A DNA stretch of 44,326 nt from Lachnospiraceae bacterium (GTDB lineage: Bacteria > Bacillota > Clostridia > Lachnospirales > Lachnospiraceae), in the NCBI GenBank assembly GCA_009911505.1, contig QXXL01000146.1:1-44326 (forward strand), written 5' to 3'. The position numbers and the translations under genes were made by a program. Under the pieces are notes generated by a model. That model ran no database searches and had not been told where the DNA came from. It saw only the letters and a list, made by a program, of their open reading frames with translations. Positions 34,011-42,779 of this stretch are shown piece after piece (within the stretch, counting starts at the first letter, position 1; every line of letters begins with the position of its first letter).

Positions 34011-37000
34011 ATGAGCAAACTGAAACAGGCAAGAAAATTTGCCAAAAAAGCTACAGCGCTTGCCACTGTGTTCGGAATGGCTGCTTCTTTGATCCCTGCA
34101 GTGCCAATGCAGGCGAAAGCGGCAGATTTTACCGGCCAGCTCACAGAGGTAAAGTCAGTTGAAGTCGACAGAACCAACAAGAATATTGTCATGGTAACCT
34201 TCAACAACAATGTAAAAGGTAAGATTACCTTCTTAGAAGACGGAATCTTCCGTTACAACGTAGATCCTTCGGGACAATTTTCAAAGTACGCGGCTCCAAA
34301 TGATACAAATCACAAGGGAAGGATTCCGCAGTATCCGGATGAATCCAGTAAATATTCTCATCCGGAAGCAGCTGTTACCAGCAGCGAAGACGCGTTTACC
34401 GTAAAAAGCGGTGACGTTTCCATTATCTTTGATAAGGCTACGGCTAAGATGACAATCAAAGAAAACAATGAAACGGTAATGGAAGAAGAAGCGGCGCTTA
34501 CACTTTCTGCAGGAGGTACAGCCCAGACGATAAAGAAACGAAATGGCGAGAATTTCTACGGAGGCGGTACGCAGAACGGCCGGTTTGTACATACCGGAGA
34601 GGTTATTTCAATCGCGAACCAGGGCTGGACAGATGGGGGGGTAGCATCTCCGAACCCATTCTATTATTCCACCAGCGGCTATGGGGTTTTGCGTAATACA
34701 TTTAAAATGGGAAATTATGATTTTGCAAAATCAAATCCGGACGCAGTAGTAACAACCCATAACAGTGAAAATGAATTTGACGCCTATTATTTTGTAGCCA
34801 AGCCGGGCAACGGCAGGGAAGTAACTCAGGAAATCCTGCAGGATTATTATAAAGTAACGGGTAATCCTGCGCTTGCACCGGAATATTCATTTTATTTAGG
34901 GCATTTGAATGCGTATAATCGGGATGCATGGTCAGAAACACGTCCTGATTCCAGCACGCTTCCGCCTGATTCCGGAATTAAAGGGTGGACGATTAAGGGA
35001 ACGGATTCATCATCCAGTGCAGGCACAACCCTATGGGAAGCGGGAATGGATGATGAATTTGTGCTTCAGGATGGTATGATGTCAGAAAGCTTAAACGGGA
35101 CCAAGCCTACAGTAGCGATTGATAATTATCCGAATGTAACAACACCGCGTGAATATTCTGCACGGGCAGTCATTGATCAATATATACAATATGATATGCC
35201 TCTGGGATATTTCCTGCCAAACGATGGTTATGGCGCAGGTTACGGACAGAATGGCTATTGGAAGACAGGCGGTGTAAATGCGGATGGCAGCAGCACTCCT
35301 GAAAGGATTGCGGCAGTTGATGCAAACGTACAAAACTTAAAGGAATTTGCGACATATGCGAAAGGAAAAGGGGTGGAGACAGGTCTTTGGACACAGAGCT
35401 ACCTTGTACCGGACTCCAATCCGGCTACCGAATGGCATCGTTTGCGTGACTTTAGAAAAGAAGTAAAAGCGGGTGTTACCACCTTAAAGACCGACGTGGC
35501 ATGGGTTGGTCCGGGGTATTCCATGCAGCTTGACGGTGTAAAGACCGCTTATGATATTGCGACGGAAGAGTCCGGGGTACGTCCAAATATCGTTTCTTTA
35601 TGCGGCTGGGCAGGCTCGCAGCGTTATAATGGGATTTGGACAGGAGACCAGTACGGCGGTGACTGGGAATATATCCGTTTCCACATTCCGACCTATATCG
35701 GTACTTCCCTTAGCGGAAACCCGAACGTAGGAAGCGATATGGATGGGATCTTTGGCGGAAGTCCGCTGATTACGGTCAGGGATTATCAGTGGAAAACCTT
35801 TACGCAGTCCATGCTGAATATGGACGGCTGGGGAGCGTATGCTAAGATGCCGTATACATTCGGCGATCCGTATACCGGAATCAACCGTATGTATTTAAAG
35901 ATTAAATCACAGCTGATGCCATATTTATATACGACGGCATATTCGGCGTCTAATATCGACGTGGGCAACAACGATACCGGACTTCCGATGGTTCGCGCCA
36001 TGCACTTAGAGTATCCGGACGAACCATATGCATACGGCAAGTCTATGCAGTATCAGTATATGTATGGCAAAAATGTTCTGGTAGCTCCGGTATATCAGGA
36101 TACAGATGCAGACGAAATCGGCAACGATGTGAGGGATAATATCTTCCTTCCGGGCAGGGATAATATATGGATCGATTTCTTTACCGGAAAACAGTATAAA
36201 GGCGGACAGAATTTAAGCGGCTTTGACGCTCCTGTCTGGAAACTTCCGGTATTTGTAAAGAACGGTGCGATTATCCCGCAGTACGAAGCCAATAACAATC
36301 CCAATGAAATTAATAAAGCAAACAGGATTGTGGAATTCTGGCCGGCAGGAAATTCCGATTACACGGCAGTGGAAGACGATGGTAAAGTGGTTCGGAATCA
36401 GACAGAAGAAGATCCGGATTACGGAATAATTGATAATGTTTCTTATGGTACGAATGTGAAAACCAAATATACTTCCAGTGTAAACGGTGAAAAAGCTGTT
36501 TTGAAAGCAGAGAAATCAACAGGAAGCTATACCGGTTATAATAAGGATAAGAACACGACGTTTGTCGTACATGTTTCAAAAGAGCCTACCAGTATTGTAG
36601 CGAAAAACGGCACAAGCACACTGACTGCTCAGAAAGCAGCATCCAAGGATGCGTTTGATAAAACGACGCCGCAGGCAGGTCAGGCAGTATGGTTCTATGA
36701 TGCGAATCCGAAGATTGAAACCTTTGCTTCCGATAAAGAAACACAGTTTAAAGCAATGGTAGAAAATGTAAAAGTGGCGCCGAAGCTTTACGTTAAATTT
36801 GCAACGGTAGACGCACAGGCTGCGGATCAGACATTGGAAATCAATGGTTTTGAAAACAAAGGAGAATTTCCGGTTGATACGGAGAATAAAGATTTAGCAG
36901 TGCCGGTGCTTACAGAGGACGAAGATGCAAAGACCGCGACAAGCATTTCCGTGAACTGGACAGAGGTAGAAGGCGCAGAATCTTATGAATTATTGATTGA

Positions 37001-40000
37001 CGGTGTTTTGAATACGGTAGGAGCAGTGTTAAGCTATACACACACAGAGCTTGCATATGCATCCTCCCATACCTATCAGGTGCGCGCAAGGAACGCAGAA
37101 GGTTATTCTGCATGGAGCGACGAGCAGACATTCACATCGGATGATGATCCGTGGAAGGATACGCCAGATCCGATCAAAATTACCTGGACAGGTTCTTTAT
37201 ATAACAGCCAGGGACCGAATTTAGCATTCGATAAAATATTCCAGGGTGGTGATGCCGGATTCCATTCAGGCGGAAACGATATGGGTAAAACTTTGACCGT
37301 AGAGTATGCAAAAGCATACAAACTGGACAAAATTGAATATTACCCAAGAGGTGACGCCGGAAACGGAACGGTGACAAAAATGAAACTGGAAACAAGCCTT
37401 GACGGTGTTCATTGGAAGGAAGAAGGAACATACGACTGGAACCGGGATGCATCAGCTAAAATTATGAATCTGAATTCAGCAGCCCGTTTTATCCGGTTTA
37501 CACCGCTTGCTTCTCATGGGAATCCTGCAAACTCCTTCTTCTCCGCAAGAGAAATTAAAGTATGCAAAGCGCCAAATTCCAAAGGCTTTGCCGTAGGAAG
37601 CACGCTGGGCAATGAAGAAGTGCAGGAAGGCGATTATCAGAACTTAAAACAGTATAAGGGCAGCAGCAAAAAAGATACTATCTTTGAAACCCAGGTTCGT
37701 CAGGGAAGCGGCGATGTCAATATGAACGGTTATTATGATGCATATGATTACGCGTTTACCATGTTCCAGTTAGATGGCGGAACGAAAAAAACAGGGTCAG
37801 TTGGAGGAACCTCGACGGTAACTGCAAGCAAGGAGCAGGTAGCGGAAGGTGAAGAATTTACACTTGCATTCCAGGTGTCAGGGGCAGGGAACGTAAATGC
37901 ACTGGGTCAGATTATCGCATATGATCCGAGCAAAGTAGAGTATGTTTCTGTAGAAAGAGCTTCTGCAATTTCTCAGATGGAGGACTTGACCGTCAATAAA
38001 GTATATGAAGACGGTACTGCTTTTGTAAACATCGCTTTTGCCAACAGAGGCGATAAAGCTTTATACAGTGGAAGCGACACATTGGTTACACTTAAAATGA
38101 GGGCTAAAAAGACCATCTCTACAAGTGATGAAAATGTAATTACCCCATATGGTTTAGTTTTAATTGGACCAGACTATAGTACGAATGGGGAGATTGCATC
38201 CGATCCGATAACAGTTATCAGGCAATACACACAGGATGATTTTGATATTACAATGACAAATGCGGAATTAACGGAAGACGATGGAACGAATGTAACAAGG
38301 TTAATTCAGCAGAAGAAATATGACGGATTATTTAATGGAGCATATGGTACCAGTGACAATCGTGATTTTGAGTTCCTTTGGGATGTCGAAGACAATCATG
38401 TGCCAGGTACAGAAAAATTACCGGCATATGTGACATTGCCTTTAACAATGAATTTGAAATTAAAAACCCCAGGCACTGTAGGCAAGCTTATTGTCCACAA
38501 TGCGAACAAGGGAAATGGTTTTGTTACATCTGTAAAAGCAAAGGTTAACTATGAGGATGAAACATTCGAAGAAAAAACCATTACATTGGAAAGCAATGTA
38601 AACTTTGCAACATTTACATTTGAAGATATTTTCACACCAGTGAAGAATGTTGAAAGTGTAGATTTGACATTTTTGAAGGCAATCGACAGCAGCGATGCAG
38701 AAGTAACAAATATGCTGACATTGTCAGAAATCGAAGTATTTGAAGCGGAACCAGTTGATCCGGAAGATCCTCCAATTGGCCCAAATGATCCGGATCCGGA
38801 AAATCCATTAGCTCCAGGCAAGAAATATGCCCAGAATGATTTTAACCTTACCATAACAAATGATGAAATGCCAACAGATGAAGATGGAAATAATGTACAG
38901 ACGTTAATCAATCAGAAGAGCTTTGACGGATTATTTGACGGCTCTATTGGGCGTGATTTCGAGCTTCTGTGGAACATTGAAACCAACTGGGTAGACGGCA
39001 AGCTTCCATCTTACATTAAGGTGCCGTTTACGATCCATTTAGGATTTAAAGAATCTGCACCGGTTAGCCAGATTGCCGTATATAATGCCAACAGGGCCAA
39101 CGGCTATGTGACTGCAATCAGCGCAAAGGTAAATTATGCAGACGGGACATCTACCAAAGAGCGTATCCGCAAACTGGAAGGCGATGATCATACGCAGTAC
39201 CCGAATAACCACGCTTTTGTACTCAAATATGCTGAGGACAAAGATGTAGCAAGTATTGATATTACGGTATTACGTGCAATTGTAGGGGACACAGGCGAGA
39301 TAACTAAAAATATGACAACTCTTGCAGAAATCGAAGTGTCTGGTGTTTTCAGCAATCAGGAACTTTTAGACAAAATTGAAGAGTACAGCAATGTAACGAA
39401 TCCGGATGAGCTTTATACAACGGCAACCTGGGAGAAATTCCAGACAGAACTTGAAAAATTAAATGGCCTGACAGACAGCAAAGACCAGGCGGCAGTTGAC
39501 AAAGCAGTTGCTGACGCGGACAAAGCTTATAAGGCATTAAAGACCAACCGCTCCGACCTTGAATCCGAGTACAACAAACGGAAAGATTTAAGCAATGAAG
39601 ACGGAAGATTCACAAAAGAAAGCTTTGAAAAATTCCAGGCAGAATTGAAAAAAGCAGAAGAGCTGCTTGGCAACGAGGCATCAACAGGTACTGCGTGCAA
39701 AGCAGCAAAAGAAGCATTGGCAGCAGCATTCCAGGCATTGGTACAGCTGGATCGTTCTGCGCTTCTGGAAAAAATCAGCGAATATGAAGTGCTGACAAAT
39801 GAAGACGGCGCATATACGGCGGCTAGCTGGGATGCGTTCCAGAAAGCAATCAAGGATGCAAGGGGAGTATTAGAGAGCTTAGACGCAACCCAGGCTCAGA
39901 TTGATGCTGCAGTACCGGCATTAACAGCTGCATTTGAGGCGTTGGTATTGAACCGTACCGTTGTGGAAACGGAAGTAAAGAAATTTGAAGCAATCCAGAA

Positions 40001-40643
40001 TACAGACAATAGCTATACAGCTGAAAGCTGGAGCGTATTCCAGGCAGCATTAAAACGTGCTCAGGATACTTTAGCAGATCCGAATGCTACCCCTGCTGCA
40101 ATCAATGAAGCATTTGCAGGCTTGCAGACTGCTTTCCAGGCATTAAAGAAAGCTGACAGCGGCATTGTACAGCCTCCGGCTCCAGATCCGGCTAAAGAGC
40201 TCAAAAAAGGAGATAAGGTAGTAAGCGGCGGCGTACAGTACAAGGTACTCAACGCATCGAAAAAGACAGCAGTAGCTGCCAAGATTGACAGCAAGAGCAA
40301 GAATGCTAAGTCCATCACGATCAAGGCAACCGTCACAATTAAAGGCGTAAGCTGCAAGGTAACAGAGATTTCTACAGGCGCATTTAAGAATGCAAAGAAC
40401 CTCTCCTCTGTAACCATCGGCAAGAATGTCAAGACTATCGGCAAGAATGCATTTAATGGCTGCACGAAGTTAAGCAAAGTGACCTTTAAAGGAACGAGTG
40501 TTCCGGCTATCAAAACTGGCGCATTCAAAAAGACCAAATCCGGCATGACCGTAAAGGTTCCGAAGAAGATGACGAAAGCAAAACGCAGGCAGCTGAGCAA
40601 AAAGATGGCAAGCACAGGCGCTAAGAAGCTGAAATTGAAATAA
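34011..40643 (+). CDS. Secreted modular GH31 alpha-N-acetylgalactosaminidase, paralogue 3
   Basis: This is a 2210-residue paralogue with the same front half: signal peptide; GH31 with candidate nucleophile D495 (LKTDVAWVG) and acid/base D546 (WTGDQYGG); FN3 (962-1043); CBM32-like (1050-1187); dockerin-like loop from D1235 (GDVNMNGYYDAYDY); cohesin-like (1264-1405). Two discoidin-like modules (1407-1579, 1604-1780) are separated by a Pro/Asp linker. The back half differs from the other two. Four FIVAR repeats (about 1781-2050; LEKISEYEVLTNEDGAYTAAS type) are followed by a Lys-rich LRR_5/BspA-like domain (2064-2210; ISTGAFKNAKNLSSVTIG). The open frame begins at 33972, but AGGAGG at 33999-34004 and the matching signal peptide (MSKLKQARKFAKKATAL) set the start at 34011. 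Role as for the other paralogues. Confidence 0.88.
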   Translation: MSKLKQARKFAKKATALATVFGMAASLIPAVPMQAKAADFTGQLTEVKSVEVDRTNKNIVMVTFNNNVKGKITFLEDGIFRYNVDPSGQFSKYAAPNDTNHKGRIPQYPDESSKYSHPEAAVTSSEDAFTVKSGDVSIIFDKATAKMTIKENNETVMEEEAALTLSAGGTAQTIKKRNGENFYGGGTQNGRFVHTGEVISIANQGWTDGGVASPNPFYYSTSGYGVLRNTFKMGNYDFAKSNPDAVVTTHNSENEFDAYYFVAKPGNGREVTQEILQDYYKVTGNPALAPEYSFYLGHLNAYNRDAWSETRPDSSTLPPDSGIKGWTIKGTDSSSSAGTTLWEAGMDDEFVLQDGMMSESLNGTKPTVAIDNYPNVTTPREYSARAVIDQYIQYDMPLGYFLPNDGYGAGYGQNGYWKTGGVNADGSSTPERIAAVDANVQNLKEFATYAKGKGVETGLWTQSYLVPDSNPATEWHRLRDFRKEVKAGVTTLKTDVAWVGPGYSMQLDGVKTAYDIATEESGVRPNIVSLCGWAGSQRYNGIWTGDQYGGDWEYIRFHIPTYIGTSLSGNPNVGSDMDGIFGGSPLITVRDYQWKTFTQSMLNMDGWGAYAKMPYTFGDPYTGINRMYLKIKSQLMPYLYTTAYSASNIDVGNNDTGLPMVRAMHLEYPDEPYAYGKSMQYQYMYGKNVLVAPVYQDTDADEIGNDVRDNIFLPGRDNIWIDFFTGKQYKGGQNLSGFDAPVWKLPVFVKNGAIIPQYEANNNPNEINKANRIVEFWPAGNSDYTAVEDDGKVVRNQTEEDPDYGIIDNVSYGTNVKTKYTSSVNGEKAVLKAEKSTGSYTGYNKDKNTTFVVHVSKEPTSIVAKNGTSTLTAQKAASKDAFDKTTPQAGQAVWFYDANPKIETFASDKETQFKAMVENVKVAPKLYVKFATVDAQAADQTLEINGFENKGEFPVDTENKDLAVPVLTEDEDAKTATSISVNWTEVEGAESYELLIDGVLNTVGAVLSYTHTELAYASSHTYQVRARNAEGYSAWSDEQTFTSDDDPWKDTPDPIKITWTGSLYNSQGPNLAFDKIFQGGDAGFHSGGNDMGKTLTVEYAKAYKLDKIEYYPRGDAGNGTVTKMKLETSLDGVHWKEEGTYDWNRDASAKIMNLNSAARFIRFTPLASHGNPANSFFSAREIKVCKAPNSKGFAVGSTLGNEEVQEGDYQNLKQYKGSSKKDTIFETQVRQGSGDVNMNGYYDAYDYAFTMFQLDGGTKKTGSVGGTSTVTASKEQVAEGEEFTLAFQVSGAGNVNALGQIIAYDPSKVEYVSVERASAISQMEDLTVNKVYEDGTAFVNIAFANRGDKALYSGSDTLVTLKMRAKKTISTSDENVITPYGLVLIGPDYSTNGEIASDPITVIRQYTQDDFDITMTNAELTEDDGTNVTRLIQQKKYDGLFNGAYGTSDNRDFEFLWDVEDNHVPGTEKLPAYVTLPLTMNLKLKTPGTVGKLIVHNANKGNGFVTSVKAKVNYEDETFEEKTITLESNVNFATFTFEDIFTPVKNVESVDLTFLKAIDSSDAEVTNMLTLSEIEVFEAEPVDPEDPPIGPNDPDPENPLAPGKKYAQNDFNLTITNDEMPTDEDGNNVQTLINQKSFDGLFDGSIGRDFELLWNIETNWVDGKLPSYIKVPFTIHLGFKESAPVSQIAVYNANRANGYVTAISAKVNYADGTSTKERIRKLEGDDHTQYPNNHAFVLKYAEDKDVASIDITVLRAIVGDTGEITKNMTTLAEIEVSGVFSNQELLDKIEEYSNVTNPDELYTTATWEKFQTELEKLNGLTDSKDQAAVDKAVADADKAYKALKTNRSDLESEYNKRKDLSNEDGRFTKESFEKFQAELKKAEELLGNEASTGTACKAAKEALAAAFQALVQLDRSALLEKISEYEVLTNEDGAYTAASWDAFQKAIKDARGVLESLDATQAQIDAAVPALTAAFEALVLNRTVVETEVKKFEAIQNTDNSYTAESWSVFQAALKRAQDTLADPNATPAAINEAFAGLQTAFQALKKADSGIVQPPAPDPAKELKKGDKVVSGGVQYKVLNASKKTAVAAKIDSKSKNAKSITIKATVTIKGVSCKVTEISTGAFKNAKNLSSVTIGKNVKTIGKNAFNGCTKLSKVTFKGTSVPAIKTGAFKKTKSGMTVKVPKKMTKAKRRQLSKKMASTGAKKLKLK

Positions 40644-40659
40644 GAACAGTATATACCCG

Positions 40660-40691
40660 AAAGGGGCAGGTGTTTCACCTGCCCCTTTTTT
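40660..40691 (+). terminator. Intrinsic terminator of GH31 gene 3
   Basis: AAAGGGGCAGGTG (40660-40672) pairs perfectly with CACCTGCCCCTTT (40676-40688) around a TTT loop, followed by a T run. Confidence 0.93.
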
Positions 40692-40750
40692 GAAACAAAA
40701 ACTTAACAATTAAAACGATAAAAAAACTGGAAAACACCCGCAGGATATTA

Positions 40751-40756
40751 TATAAT
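40751..40756 (+). promoter_or_regulatory. -10 box of the conserved small protein gene
   Basis: A consensus TATAAT lies 51 nt before the ATG at 40808. The -35 region (TGGAAA at 17 nt) is weak. Confidence 0.45.
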
Positions 40757-40807
40757 AGATCCACAGTACAAAGAAATACAAAGCAGTAATGTCACAGGAG
40801 GATAAGA

Positions 40808-41221
40808 ATGTCTGTAATAAGTGAATTGATTCGCAGTGAATCAGATGGAACAATCAGCTTTGGGGATTACAGTTTATCCGTCAAAGCCAAGCGCGAGAAT
40901 TTTGAACATGCCGGCGACTTGTATAAAGTAAAGACTTTTCAGCAAATTACAAAGCTGGAACGCAACGGCATGTTTGTGTACGAATCTGTACCGGGGACGG
41001 CCGTGACCGGGTTCCGGGCAACTGACGAAGCGGTATCATTTCAGGTAGAAGGCCCGGATGATGCGCAGATTACACTGGAGCTGGAAGCAGGTACGGAATA
41101 TAATATTACAATTAACGGGACACAGGCAGGCGTGATGAAGACCAACCTCGGCGGCAAGCTAAGCTTAAGCGTCGAGCTCGACGGGAACGGCAGCGTTACC
41201 GTAGGGATTTCCAGGAAATAA
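40808..41221 (+). CDS. Conserved Lachnospiraceae-type protein, often labelled endosialidase
   Basis: The 137-residue protein starts MSVISELIRSESDGTISFG and contains YKVKTFQQITKLERNGMFVYESVPGTAV and a C-terminal LGGKLSLSVELDGNGSVTV. I recognise this as a small protein widely conserved in Lachnospiraceae genomes, where it often carries the label endosialidase; I see no catalytic motif that supports that name. It appears beta-rich, acidic and soluble, with no signal peptide. AGGAGG (40796-40801) is 6 nt before the ATG. A strong hairpin separates it from radA. Function unknown. Confidence 0.75.
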   Translation: MSVISELIRSESDGTISFGDYSLSVKAKRENFEHAGDLYKVKTFQQITKLERNGMFVYESVPGTAVTGFRATDEAVSFQVEGPDDAQITLELEAGTEYNITINGTQAGVMKTNLGGKLSLSVELDGNGSVTVGISRK

Positions 41222-41239
41222 CAAAACAGGCTGCATCAG

Positions 41240-41270
41240 GAAGAATGTGCGTTGCACATTCTTCTTTTCA
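41240..41270 (+). terminator. Strong hairpin between the small protein gene and radA
   Basis: GAAGAATGTGC (41240-41250) pairs perfectly with GCACATTCTTC (41254-41264) around GTT, followed by TTTTC. It is a good terminator, but the radA start codon is only about 20 nt further on, so it may be an attenuator. Confidence 0.75.
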
Positions 41271-41284
41271 AGTTAGGAGCACAT

Positions 41285-42646
41285 ATGGCAAAAGCGAGAA
41301 TAGTATATTATTGTCAGTCCTGCGGCACGGAATCGGCAAAATGGATGGGGCAGTGCCCGTCCTGCAAAGAGTGGAACACTTTCGTAGAAGAGGCCATGCC
41401 GGAAAAGCGCGGTGCAAAAGCCGCTGCCTATTCTGGGCATAAAGTAAAAGCAACCAAGCTAAAAGATATAGAAGCGTCAGAGGAGGGGCGGGTTTCAACC
41501 GGGATGGCAGAGCTTGACCGTGTATTGGGCGGCGGCATCGTGCCCGGCTCCATGATATTGGTAGGCGGCGATCCAGGCATTGGTAAATCTACGCTGCTAT
41601 TGCAGGTGTGCCGGAACCTGGCAGGCCAAAACAGGGATGTCCTCTATATTTCCGGAGAGGAATCCTTACAGCAGATTAAAATACGTGCACAACGCATCGG
41701 ACAGTTCGGCGATACCCTCTCCTTACTTTGCGAAACTAATTTAGACGCAATTGACGCCATCGTAAGGGACGAACAGCCGCAGGTTGTTGTCATAGATTCT
41801 ATACAGACGATGTACAACGAAAACATTGCGTCCGCCCCCGGCAGCGTATCACAGGTCAGGGAATCCACCGGAAGCCTGATGGCGCTTGCAAAGGGGCTTG
41901 GAGTCGCCGTTTTTGTTATCGGCCATGTCACCAAAGAGGGCGTTGTGGCAGGCCCGCGCGTCTTAGAGCACATGGTAGACACCGTGCTGTATTTTGAAGG
42001 CGACCGCCATGCCGCATACCGCATCCTGCGCGGCGTAAAAAACCGTTTCGGTTCGACAAATGAAATCGGCGTTTTTGAAATGTGTTCCGGCGGCTTACGG
42101 GAAGTGGAAAATCCTTCCGAATTCATGTTAGGCGGTAAACCGGAAGGCGCAAGCGGTTCCGTTGTTGCCTGCTCTATCGAAGGGAGCAGGCCAATCCTGT
42201 TGGAAGTACAGGCGCTCGTCTGCCACAGCAATTTCGGGATGCCGCGGCGCACGGCAGCCGGTACAGATTTTAACCGGGTCAACCTTTTAATGGCAGTACT
42301 GGAAAAGCGGGTTGGGCTAAAAATGGGAAACTGCGATGCCTATGTCAACATTGCCGGGGGGATTAAAATGAACGAGCCGGCGATTGATCTGGGGATTGTG
42401 CTTGCCCTGGTATCCAGCTACAAAAACCGGGCAATTGACGAAAATACAATCTGTTTTGGTGAAATTGGGCTCAGTGGGGAGGTACGCGCCGTACATATGG
42501 CAGAACAGAGGGTTTTGGAGGCAAAAAAACTGGGGTTTACAGCGTGCGTGCTGCCGGAAGCAAGCAGGGCGGCATTGCATGGGATTGACGGAATACGGCT
42601 GATTGGGGTGAAAAGCGTAAAAGACGCGATTGATCTGGCAATATAG
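41285..42646 (+). CDS. radA: DNA repair protein RadA/Sms
   Basis: The 453-residue protein has all RadA features. These are an N-terminal zinc finger (C10, C13, C24, C27 in YYCQSCG and GQCPSCKEW), a RecA-like ATPase with Walker A GDPGIGKS (95-102) and VVVIDSIQT, the diagnostic KNRFG motif (252-256), and a C-terminal Lon-like domain (about 280-453). RadA is a hexameric helicase that drives branch migration in recombination and helps process repair intermediates. The frame extends upstream to a TTG at 41252, but the start is ATG 41285 with TTAGGAG just before it and the family start MAKARIVYYC. Transcription must come through the upstream hairpin or from inside the preceding gene. Confidence 0.96.
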   Translation: MAKARIVYYCQSCGTESAKWMGQCPSCKEWNTFVEEAMPEKRGAKAAAYSGHKVKATKLKDIEASEEGRVSTGMAELDRVLGGGIVPGSMILVGGDPGIGKSTLLLQVCRNLAGQNRDVLYISGEESLQQIKIRAQRIGQFGDTLSLLCETNLDAIDAIVRDEQPQVVVIDSIQTMYNENIASAPGSVSQVRESTGSLMALAKGLGVAVFVIGHVTKEGVVAGPRVLEHMVDTVLYFEGDRHAAYRILRGVKNRFGSTNEIGVFEMCSGGLREVENPSEFMLGGKPEGASGSVVACSIEGSRPILLEVQALVCHSNFGMPRRTAAGTDFNRVNLLMAVLEKRVGLKMGNCDAYVNIAGGIKMNEPAIDLGIVLALVSSYKNRAIDENTICFGEIGLSGEVRAVHMAEQRVLEAKKLGFTACVLPEASRAALHGIDGIRLIGVKSVKDAIDLAI

Positions 42647-42656
42647 CAACCGCTGT

Positions 42657-42692
42657 CATATATGTTTCATATATGTTTTTGTTTCTTTTCAA
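42657..42692 (+). terminator. Weak AT-rich terminator after radA
   Basis: ATATATG, TTT and CATATAT form a short AT-only stem followed by GTTTTTGTTTCTTTTC. The stem is weak, so termination is uncertain. Confidence 0.4.
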
Positions 42693-42711
42693 AACAGAAA
42701 CGAAAAAAAGC

Positions 42712-42739
42712 TTGCAAAAACTTTAAAATCCCGTATCAT
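42712..42739 (+). promoter_or_regulatory. Promoter of the chemoreceptor gene
   Basis: TTGCAA (42712-42717), 16 nt and TATCAT (42734-42739) lie 40 nt before the start. They fit sigma-A rather than the flagellar sigma-28. Confidence 0.6.
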
Positions 42740-42779
42740 ATAAAGTAGGAACTCTAAAGAAAGAAAAGAGGAAATGCAG

